Assembly (NCBI RefSeq): GCF_963676685.1
Contig: NC_092347.1
Span: forward strand, 84,012,592 to 84,076,591
Direction: 5' to 3'
Source: Mytilus edulis
Taxonomy: Eukaryota > Mollusca > Bivalvia > Mytilida > Mytilidae
DNA: 64,000 nucleotides
Shown here: one piece after another, positions 23,639 to 33,800 of the stretch
How the letters are laid out: every line of letters starts with the position of its first letter
Numbering within the stretch: position 1 is the stretch's first letter
Program-made: the position numbers and the translations under genes
Notes under the pieces: model-generated
The model's input: the letters and a program-made list of their open reading frames with translations, nothing else
Told to the model about the DNA's origin: nothing
The model's database searches: none

Positions 23639-24080
23639 TATGTCTCATTCAATGTTTTTTTTCTCATGTAGATAATTTCACTGGATTGGAATGTATAAGT
23701 TGGATGATGATTTCTTTAGTGCAGAATAATTTTCAGCGTTACTGATTTTTTTATAAGCTTTTTAAAGCTAATTACTGTATACATGTATGTTTCTGATTCT
23801 TCAGTTTATTAAAAAAAAAAATAACAGTAAATTTGCACCACCAACCAGTAATTATAAGGCCTAAAAGTAGATTTTTTTTTTATTATAATGGTGAAAATTT
23901 GGACCAAACAGGTAATTGTAACTGGAACTGTAGACGCATATTTTTTTTAGAAACAGAAAAATATATGATTTATTCTCTGCAACATTTCCCTTTCAATCTG
24001 ACTTTTTTTCAATGAAATACCTTACCAGTATTTGTGTTGCCACCTTTTTTTTTAGTTCATAAATTTTCCTGTTTCCAAGT

Positions 24081-24086
24081 AATAAA
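24081..24086 (+). terminator. possible poly(A) signal of BIN3
   Basis: First clean AATAAA after the BIN3 stop at 23638. It gives a 3' UTR of about 450 nt. Confidence 0.4.
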
Positions 24087-24252
24087 GTTATGTGTGTGTT
24101 TATATATTTATGAGTGTTTGTATGATAAGATTCTCATTCTATGTCTTCCATAACTGTGCAATATATTGATTGTTATATGATCATGACTGAAATGTTTTAA
24201 ATAAATAAATATTTTGATATCTTTGTATGCAATAGTTGTTGATTTGTAAATA

Positions 24253-24720
24253 TATATAAATAGTATTAGAAAACTACAGGAACACCAAAACAGATGGCCA
24301 TCCAAGTTGAAAAATTGGTGCCACCTTTTTGAGGCACGTAAATGGGACAGTACAAAGAAACCCACATTTAGGATTATCGCCGGAAAATCAGCAGTGACCT
24401 ACCCAGAAAAGAAAGATAAAACATCAGAAATTTTAGAAAATGATCTATACCTATCGGATTCAAATAGTACAATTAATTCTCAAATTCAAACCACTCCAAT
24501 AGACTGGAATGAATATCGTACCAATAGTTACGGCTAATTAACAGAAAAGAAATCCTACCACCAACAGACGTACCATCATTATGAAAGCTGGGATCAGTAC
24601 ACAACAAACAATTATAATTATTTAGACACATCTTCAAAGAAAAGCCAGACCTCCATGATAGACTTAACTAAAGATGAAAGCATAATCGACCTATGCACCA
24701 GTGACACCACCGTATGCTAA
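24253..24720 (+). pseudogene. unrecognised retroelement-like ORF, one in-frame stop
   Basis: A 155-codon frame runs from just after a TAG near 24252 to a TAA at 24718-24720, broken only by a TAA at 24535-24537. It reads RKLQEHQNRWPSKLKNWCHL at the start. It ends with MIDLTKDESIIDLCTSDTT, in which IDLTKD and IIDLC look like SUMO-interaction motifs. It has no methionine start, so it is the tail of a longer ORF. Downstream repeats and a hammerhead-like motif at 25206 suggest a retroelement 3' part. I do not recognise the family. Confidence 0.45.
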
Positions 24721-24899
24721 CCATATACAGAACATTTTTAATATCAATCTATTTATAACTTGAACACTTCGTTTTTAAATCTATTTTCAATCATTCTATT
24801 TTTATTTGTACAATAATAACCACCATTATGTTACTAATACCTACCATTGTTAATTATAACGTCACTTTATATGCACCACTTTGAATACCTCAGGCAGAA

Positions 24900-25060
24900 T
24901 GAATTGTTACAATTTTTCGACAGGTCTGTGTGCCGCACAGGATTTATTTTCTTCACTTGATCTGTGCACTGCACAGGATTTATAATCCTTACTTGGTATG
25001 TGTGGTGCAAAGGATTTATATTTATCAATAGGTTTGTGTGCTACATGGGATTTTTTTCCA
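24900..25060. repeat. ~45-bp tandem repeat, four diverged units
   Basis: Units of the form GTGTGCCGCACAGGATTTAT recur near 24930, 24965, 25010 and 25040, with increasing divergence. They follow the retroelement-like ORF and may be part of its 3' region. Confidence 0.6.
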
Positions 25061-25205
25061 TGATTTGATATTTAATTGGTTGTCTATTGTTTCCATGGTA
25101 ACAAGCTCTGACATGTAAATATCCATGAAATCCATGATTTAGTTAAATTCCAAATTAAATAATTACCCCAAATTTAATTAATACAGTGTTTGTATATAAA
25201 TTGTC

Positions 25206-25232
25206 CTGAAGACGCCTGCCTGGTACGTGAAA
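25206..25232 (+). ncRNA. hammerhead-like core motif (weak)
   Basis: CTGAAGA, a 16-nt spacer with only partial self-pairing, then GAAAC. This matches the hammerhead consensus CUGANGA-stem II-GAAA carried by some Penelope-like and small retroelements. Stem II is poor and stem III would be only two pairs, so activity is doubtful. Confidence 0.2.
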
Positions 25233-25739
25233 CATGTAGACCTTAGATAATAAAATTGCAGACCAATTTAAATGTTGTTGTCAATTTAGAATATTATTTA
25301 AGTATTGCATTCTCTTGCATGATTTGACAACCCGACATACCAAGGTATTCACTTCAGGGACTCTTCCAAAAAGATTTCAAAGGCGTTGGTTCACCACACA
25401 GAGTTTAATATATAAATAGTGTTAAATGATTTTTTTTTTTAAAGCAATGTCCTTTGTCTGAAGCGTTCTGGAATAATGATACTGAACACATCCTGTATCA
25501 CAGAGAGCTGTCTTACATACATTCATTTCCAAAATCTCTCTTTCCCCTTACCCCCAATAGTTGTCATTCGTGTATCATTCTTTTCATGTCTTAAACTGGA
25601 GCTTCTGACACTTCTGACAAACATGTTTTCACTGTATTTTGTTGCACTTTGTGTTGCTCAATCATAAGTTTTTATTGAGCTTGCAACTTCTGCTAGACAA
25701 AGAGCTGACTACTTTAAAAAAAGCTTAATATTTCAGAAG

Positions 25740-26770
25740 GACAGTCTTAGGTAGAAGGTTGCTTTATACTTTGCTTATAGATGCCTCATGTTACAAAGTT
25801 TCAATCTGTCATATGTCCATTGTCCTTGACCGCGCTTTCATGACTAGAGTGACCACTTGAAAGAATAGCTTTTGTAACCTTCAACTATATGTTTGGTATT
25901 TGTAGGGTTGTAATGTCTGTCAGACAGTTTTTATGCGACCTCAATCTTATTTCAATCATCAGTGAACAAGGTTGAGTATTTCTTGGTCAAGTCCATCTCA
26001 GAAAATGTAAGCAATAGGTCTACTTTATTTGTTGTATGAAATGATTTTAAGTTGTTCATCTAACAGGTGTCATCTGACCTTGACCTCATTTACATGGTTC
26101 AGTGGATAAAGTTGTTTTTGTGTTTTGGTCTATTTTTCTAATACTGTATGCAATAGTTCAACTATATTTGGTGTATGGAAATATTTAACAATAAACATGC
26201 CAGTCTTGCATGTTGTATTTAACCTCGACTTGGTTTTGTGGTTCATTGCTCAATGTAAAGTTTTTGTGTTGTTCTTGAGCTAGAAGCAATTGCTTGACTA
26301 CATTTTGTGTATGCAATTAAGGCCAGGAATGATTGTAAGATGTATGTCTGTCAGGCAGTTATCATCTGAATTACCATCTGAACTACCTCATTTTCATGGT
26401 TGAATTGTCAATATTAATTTGTCCTGGATAAGTAGTTTCTTTCTAAGATGCTATGTGCACTAGGTTCACTATATTTAGAGCTTGGTATAATTGTGAGGTG
26501 TACATGTAGATCTGGCAGGGTTTAACTGACCTTGACACCATTTTCCTGGTTCATTGTACAATATGAGTTTTCATGGTTTGGTCCGATACTTATATACTAT
26601 AAGCAATAGGTCATCTATATTTGGTACATGGAATGATTAAAAGGGATACATGTATATCTGGCTTGGTTTATTTGACTTTGACCTCATTTTCTTTTACCAT
26701 CATGTTATGTTTATGTGATAATATCAATGGTCAGTAAAGTAGGCAAGACATTTCAGTGTGTTCACTCTTG
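25740..26770 (-). mobile_element. satellite-bearing element, ~147-bp units (copy 1)
   Basis: In the complement this block repeats GAGGTCAAGGTCAGATGACA-type units with spacings of about 140-162 bp, five units between about 26080 and 26690. One end (AAGACATTTCAGTGTGTTCA, about 26748) and the other (complement of GGAAACTTCGTAACATG, about 25790) match the copy at 50560-51647 in opposite orientation. The terminal hairpin is missing here. Non-coding. Confidence 0.75.
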
Positions 26771-26929
26771 TCTTTATATTGTGTTTGACTGTTTTTTAGA
26801 TTGTGGCAATACACCACTTTTTCAAAGTTGGACTTCCATTAATGTTTAACCATGCTACATTCGGTGTGTGCCTATCCCAAGTCAGGGTGCCTATAATTCA
26901 GTGGTAATTATTTGTTGTTTACAGATTTT

Positions 26930-27140
26930 AACATCAGGGTCATTTATAGTTTGCTGTGATGTATTGGTTTTGCTCATGGTTGAAGGATGCACAGAGTCCT
27001 ATAGTGCTATATGTACATTATATTGTATATATTCAGGTTACGCTCTATTTTTATTCATTCATTCATTCATATAGTGCTTACTTCTACATCATTTGTTATT
27101 TGGTTGAAAGTTGACTATTATCTCAATCATACCACATCTT
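26930..27140 (+). repeat. diverged copy of the dispersed mussel-type repeat
   Basis: TTTTGCTCATGGTTGAAGGA and, after an insertion, CAATCATACCACATCTT match the ends of the family copies at 43795-44035. Internal sequence is diverged. Confidence 0.5.
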
Positions 27141-27194
27141 ATGATGTCTTTTAGTGATTATCCTTTGGCCATTGTGTTGTGTTTTCAATCAATG

Positions 27195-27835
27195 AAGTTT
27201 TGATTGGCCATTGTGTTGTCTGTTATCAATTGACAAAGTTTTTGATTGGCCATTGTGTTGTCTGTTATCAATTGACAAAGTTTTTGATTGGCCATTGTGT
27301 TGTCTGTTATCAATTGACAAAGTTTTTGATTGGCCATTGTGTTGTCTGTTATCAATTGACAAAGTTTTTGATTGGCCATTGTGTTGTCTGTTATCAATTG
27401 ACAAAGTTTAGATTGGCCATTGTGTTGTCTGTTATCAATTGACAAAGTTTTTGATTGGCCATTGTGTTGTCTGTTATCAATTGACAAAGTTTTTGATTGG
27501 CCATTGTGTTGTCTGTTATCAATTGACAAAGTTTTTGATTGGCCATTGTGTTGTCTGTTATCAATTGACAAAGTTTTTGGTTGGCCATTGTGTTGTCTGT
27601 TATCAATTGACAAAGTTTTTGATTGGCCATTGTGTTGTCTGTTATCAATTGACAAAGTTTTTGATTGGCCATTGTGTTGTCTGTTATCAATTGACAAAGT
27701 TTTTGGTTGGCCATTGTGTTGTCTGTTATCAATTGACAAGGATTTTGATTGGCCATTGTGTTGTCTGTTATCAATTGACAAAGTTTTTGATTGGCCATTG
27801 TGTTGTCTTTTATCAATTGACAAGGATTTTGATTG
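27195..27835. repeat. 42-bp minisatellite, about 15 units
   Basis: The unit runs ATTGGCCATTGTGTTGTCTG followed by TTATCAATTGACAAAGTTTTTG. Because 42 is a multiple of three, the array is open in several frames on both strands with a 14-residue period. This is an artefact, not a protein. One unit is 2 bp shorter (near 27405), and late units vary at GGTTGG and AAGGATT. CCATTGT/ACAATGG-type symmetry and CAATTG give each unit weak dyads. Confidence 0.95.
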
Positions 27836-27849
27836 TCCTCTTGCATTGG

Positions 27850-30086
27850 TATCTCTCTCTTCTTTTTTTTCAAAAAAAGTAAAAGGCATTAATAAAAAGC
27901 TTTTTTAATGGAAAATAAAGATAAAAAATTGTTACATCTGATCCATCATTGCATCTTACACAGACAATTAGCACCATATATAAAACACAGAAAGGTATCA
28001 ACAACAATAATGGAAAATCTTCATGCCTTTTAATGCACATATTTACACAAAATAATGCTGACTAGTACTTTTTAAACAATAAAATTGAAAAGAATAATGT
28101 TAAACTTTTCTTTCTCTCTTTTGTTTTACGACTTTAGTTTTCTTTCTTTTCAATTTTAATATTAACATTATAACAAGCCATCCTTCCATTTCATCTATAT
28201 AAACACATCCAACATACATCTTCAAAATTGTTCGATGTATCCAATAAATTGGCCTTAAATAACAATACTGATCAAGTAGAAAGTTATCAGTTATAAAACA
28301 CCATTTAATACACCATTTTTGCTCAGAAAAGAAAAATATTAACCATGATCGTTTCACAAGACCCATATAAAAATGTATATGTAAATCCATAAAACATTTG
28401 ACAAATTGCTATTAGCACTGATAATATATCTGTGTAAGAAAAATAAGACATCTTGTGTAATGATACCATATCTTGGCAGTGATAAAATAAAAACATCAAA
28501 TAAAAAAAAATTATAACAATAAAATAATATCAAATGCAATGGTAATAAGACATACCAAACATATTATTTACATCCCCCCAAGTATTTCCTCTTAACAATT
28601 CAGGTTTTATATTTACCATTGTAGTCTAAATGCTAAATATTATCACAGTTTCATGATCAACTGTTTTTGTTTTGTTTTTTAAAATAATTAAAAATCTAGT
28701 CAACTCCTTGCAAAATTTCAACATACTTTTTACTTTAACCTGTAATAAATCATTAATACAATATCAAGCAGGAAAATTTGATACCAATCAAAATACAAAT
28801 CTGTGAATGTTTCAGTTTTCACAAAAATATTCAAAACATTATTGAAAATTTTTACTAGAATGGTACATGCATTAAATTAAAGTTCATAGGATACCATTTT
28901 AATTTGATAACTACTATCTGCCTTTGAATGAACCTTTTTTTGGCATGATTATAAACAACATAAGAATATTATTGTAACTTGATGTACAGTTATCTCCCAT
29001 TTGACATACCCTTTGACACTGTTCATTTATCTCTCTTTAGACATGCCATTTAACAAAGGAGCATATTTGTTAGAAAAAATATATTGACACAAACCATGCA
29101 AAATGTAGAAGCCACAATGTACCAACATTCAAATCTGTGCAAACTGTTATATTGTAAAATTTTGTTTAGGATATATTCATTGAATACTCCTATTTATAAA
29201 ATTCTAAGCTTTTAATTTTCTTGAATGCTTCTTAAGTCAAATTGCGTAGAATTATTGATTATTAACTACATGTGGAAGGTGAATCTATTTTATTAGTTTA
29301 AAAGTCATCTGGTCTGAAAAATGCTAGACCAATTGATTGGGGTCAAATTATGAAGATCAGAATTTTTTATAAATTGCAAAATCATTTTTTGGATGAATAC
29401 ATCTTTATAGTAACTAATATATTCTATTAAACATGTTTTTAAAGCAAAATCAATGAACAAAAAAAGGAAAAATTTGAACAAATTATAACACATTTTTTTT
29501 TATCATGTATCACAAGTATAAATTTTAACAATTCAAACGAAACACATATATTCAGGCATACTAAACAATTCATTTGGAAACAGGAAGTTCATATTACCAA
29601 CATTTTGAGGAAGCAGCACATTTACTTATATTTTGAGTATTTAGCACATTAACAATTATTTGTAGTAAATAGCACCTAATGTCTTGGGAGTTTTCAGAAA
29701 TAAGACAAATTTATCATGATCTTTTCAACTCTCAAAACAAATGCAACACACATGTACAATATCAAGGATTTTGATTTTTACTATTCGTCTTTAACCCTTT
29801 ACATCTAGCATTCACAGATATGATAATCTGTGCTACCATGACAGTTCTAGGCAGATTGAAAATTATATCATGTTCTCTGATGTTAATTTTATACATTTTC
29901 AGAAAATATGTTGATCTATATAGGCAGTTTTCTCTGTTTGACTGACTTATTAATTATTTACATATAAATATGATAAACAATATGGTCACAGGTCATGTCA
30001 TTTTTTCATGATTGTAACATTATCACCATTTCACAATTCCAATGGTATTTGCTACCAGTTAATGGTTTTCTTTCCTTGGGCTTTCA
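27850..30086. other. AT-rich intergenic region, no gene recognised
   Basis: Between the minisatellite and the 3' end of the large minus-strand gene. Only short, compositionally biased frames are present. Part of it may be the 3' UTR of the minus-strand gene if the proximal poly(A) signal is not used. Confidence 0.5.
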
Positions 30087-30092
30087 TTTATT
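30087..30092 (-). terminator. possible poly(A) signal of the large minus-strand gene
   Basis: AATAAA on the minus strand, about 48 nt after the stop codon at 30140-30142. Confidence 0.45.
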
Positions 30093-30139
30093 CATATACT
30101 GTAAGTCATAGGTATATCTTGATTCAATTTAATTCCCGA

Positions 30140-30195
30140 TCATTTTAAGGGTGGTCTATTGTAGGCTCCACGCATTCTAAATCCTTGACGTCTCC
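30140..30195 (-). CDS. terminal coding exon of the TOPAZ1-like gene
   Basis: It completes a split glycine codon and reads GRRQGFRMRGAYNRPPLK, then TGA. The tail is basic and Arg/Gly-rich, as in RNA-associated proteins. The acceptor is a long T run followed by AG. Confidence 0.75.
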
Positions 30196-30868
30196 CTAAA
30201 AAAAAAAGTACAAGATCTTTACAATATGTCATTTTACTAATATATATTAGTTAAAGTTCAATTTGTAAAACCCATTTACAAAGATATGAAAAAGACAACT
30301 GCTGACAAAACTTTTTTTGATACGCATTCCAAAATATTTGTGACACAATAACGGGTGCGTCTAAACACTGCTAAGGAGTGTTTAGTGCACTAAGGACTTA
30401 TAACATGCCACTAAGGACTAGATGGAGTGCTGTTACATGTTACATATAATTTCTTTTCATATTATGGTAGAGAATGATATTTAATGCATAAATTTCAATT
30501 TTTGTAGAAAAATAATCATAGATAAATAAGATATTCAACATTATTTACACACGTGCCTGTATTTCTTTGATGTGCCGAAAATCAATGAACCGTTTGACAC
30601 GTATCAAATTACATAACTGATTACATGGAAATCATGGTATTTGTTGTGTTTAATGAACAAGATTGGTAAAGTTGGATACTAATAAATGAATTGTTGAAAT
30701 GCTATTAATGTGGTTTTTAACAGAATGAAGAAGTATTTTGTAATTATTTCTTGTAAATAATAAATTTGTCTCCAGAACAATATATTATATCTAATGAAGG
30801 TTTTTTAATTAGATGTTCATATTAATAAATGACAGAATATATATATTTCTTAAATATTTTAATTCACA

Positions 30869-30899
<31 letters not shown>

Positions 30900-33800
30900 C
30901 AAACGTCTGAATAATAGTCAACGATTTTTCCCAGGTGGGAGCTGGATCGTTACAAGTAACGATACATGTACACAATAAAATAAATTATATAAACGCCTAA
31001 AAAGTGTACATAACAACACCAATGATATAAAAAGGAACTATAAATGTAATTATTTATAAATATTTCGGATAACAGATATCCTTCGTCAGTCAGATTCTGA
31101 TGTTAAATGAATCATCTTGAAGTCTTCTTAGATTAAACATTTACTAAATCTTGAAATTTATACAATAAAAAAGGCAAACCGAACATCAGTTAAGACGCTT
31201 GCACCATTCTAAAAATTTGTTGAATATGACATAGGTTATATGACTAATTACATCAGACAGTTCACATATATGCTTTAAATAAAAATAATAATGTGCGATG
31301 TGAACTAGCACAATTTTAAAGCTTTAACGGTGTCGATATTATGTTGTTACAAGAAAGATTGCGTCAATAAGAATTCCAAATAAACAGCACTGAACGGTCT
31401 AAATTTCTAAATATTTCAGATTTGACAACTGTAGTGTAGTTACATTAGAGTCTGCGATGTTTAAAACAAACGGCCGTTAAAATATAATAACAAATTTTGA
31501 CTAAAGTAAAATAGTTGGACGTGGCTTGGTACTTATACATCCCTCAAAAAATTAAGCAATTTAAATTGTTATGTTCAACAGATTTGTTTTAGAGATGAGT
31601 AAGGTAAAGAAATAGAAACGGAGACTGTATTAATAAGTAATATAACCCAGATGTGAAGCACTGCATGGTTTCGAACTACATCTTTTCATTTATCCCATTT
31701 GCTGCCAAAGTTGTTAATTTTCTAATCCAAAATCTTTCCCGAGTAAGTCTATCCTCCCTAGACCAAGCAGAGTTGTGGTCAATGATAGTAATGGTCAGTC
31801 GATTGAGATCTGTCTTAGTGTGGCCAGGGGATATCAAATGTCGACTAAGAGGGAGGTCTGGCTTGCATTGGTAGTCGCTACGATGACCGTTCTTCCCTCG
31901 CCGGGATTCGAACCCATGCTACTGTGATATCGTGACACCAAATCGCCTGCACTGCAGCCATCCCGCTAGACCAAACGACCACCTGGGCTCTCAAAAAAAG
32001 AGCTTTCGCTGGCCGTGTGTTACCTTTTCACGTCAGTTTTAATCTAGCGGCGTACTGCAGTACATGATATTTAAGGCATGAAGATGTTATTGTTACAGAT
32101 CAGCTAAATTATCTATAGTAAAGGATCCTACAAATTAATGTAAGATACAGTCACAGAAAATAATTATAGTTATAAGTACTTCTGAGTCAGTGACAACCCT
32201 ACAACAGATGTATCCATCGGATCGCCATCAATGATGGTGATACATGGCTGTGTACATAATGTATATACAACTCGTCTAAACATCAATCCAACAATGTTAG
32301 ATCTGTAAATTTGCTTTCGCAAATTTTTGGTTCTTCCCTCGCCGGGATAACACACGGCCAGCGAAAGCTCTTTTTTTGAGAGCCCAGGTGGTCGTGTAGT
32401 CTAGCGGGACGGCTGCAGTGCAGGCGATTATATATATACATATATTATACAGATATTTACATTACATTTCATAGCACTGAATATATAGACAATAATAGTG
32501 CATTGACTTGACATATCAACGATATAAGGATGAGGCTGTGTTCGGGCAACCCTAGGTATTTTTGTTTGGCATGGTTTCTTGGCAAGTCTTTGGGGTAATG
32601 GCATGGTAAAGTCATACAGAGTACTTGTCACAGTTTTTTTCTTTTTCTGCAGTCAATCTGGACTTGTCACTGTCTTTCATAAGTTTATGAAAAAGACGAT
32701 CTTTTTGATCAGCTGATTTTGTAAGCCAGCATTGATACAATAATTGGTGGCGCTTATAGTATCCAAACAGCAGGTAATTGCCTTGGCTGTACAGTGCTAG
32801 TCTTAAGTCGGCAAACTCCAGCTTGACTAGTTCGTGCAGAATTTTCACAAGTTCTGGTATGCTTTTTGGTTTCCAGTTTATCGCCGTTTTGAACACATGA
32901 TTTATTGATTCACAATTGTTATTTGTCCATAAATGATTTTTTTTTTTCAATTCAATCGTTATTCGTACTAGTACGTATATAGCAGTAATAGACCGTGGAA
33001 AAATAAAAGTCATGATTTATAGGTTTTTTTTTAATTTACTCATGTTTTAGTGAAGCCATTTGTATACACACGCATCTTTGACGGAATTAAAATAAAAACA
33101 AAAAAGTTATAAATATATTTATTCATTTTGTCTTCATGTCTCTTACATAAACATTTTACCAAGCTGACCACACTCTTACTTATTAGTTCTTGGCGCACAT
33201 CAAAGATAAAACCTATGGCAAATAACTTTGTCGGGAAATAAATAAAACAAAAGCAAATTTATTTGTCCTTTTAATCATTTTAAATAAGAACAACACATTT
33301 TATTATAATAATCAAGTATTAATCTTTTCGATACAATTGTTAATTACTTAAATTAAAGAATATGATTGTTTAATCAGTTGTTATATTATTTGGCACGTGT
33401 CAATGGGTTCATTGATTTTCGGTATATCAAAGAAAAATGGGCACGTGTCTAGAAAATGTTGAATATCTTTTTTATTTATGATTATTTTTCTATAAAATTT
33501 GAAATTTATGCATTAAATATCAACCTCTAACATAACATGTAAAAATAACATGTATAACAGTAGTCCTTCTAGTCCTTAGTGGCATTGTATAGTCCTTAGT
33601 GCACTAAGGAGTCCTTAGCAGTGTTTAGACGTACCGCACAATAACTGAATTGAAGTTTAAATATAATCTTTCACAAAAAGTCTAATAAGCCAAAATGGTA
33701 TATTTGAGGGACAATTTCTGAATTTGTTAAAACTATATTGGCGGTAAATAAACCTACTAAGAACTAATAGACAGACTGCAGACTAGAAAACATAATAATG

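Larger units (their letters stand above)
30353..33636. mobile_element. Mutator-like element (MULE), ~270-bp terminal inverted repeats
   Basis: CACAATAAC flanks both ends (30344-30352, 33637-33645), a 9-bp target duplication. The ends GGGTGCGTCTAAACACTGCT and, in complement, CGGTACGTCTAAACACTGCT open inverted repeats that extend to about 30625 and 33365. Long inverted ends with a 9-bp duplication are the Mutator hallmark, and a transposase-like fragment lies inside (32612-33013). It sits in the last intron of the TOPAZ1-like gene and itself contains SINE pieces. Confidence 0.88.

Noticed and set aside
27185..27908. Long reading frames on both strands over the 42-bp array (for example a repeating LSIDNRQHNGQSKT)
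   Set aside because: The period is a multiple of three, so open frames are automatic. They exist in many frames at once and show no start context.
31890..31995. A tRNA gene
   Set aside because: A and B boxes are good, but the acceptor and anticodon arms do not pair properly and the sequence runs into a SINE body. A broken copy lies nearby.
32170..32631. Short minus-strand frames in the MULE interior
   Set aside because: No conserved motifs. They overlap SINE fragments and spacer.
30353..33636. Retrovirus-like LTR element
   Set aside because: The terminal repeats are inverted, not direct, and no gag or pol is present. The duplication and transposase relic fit a MULE.
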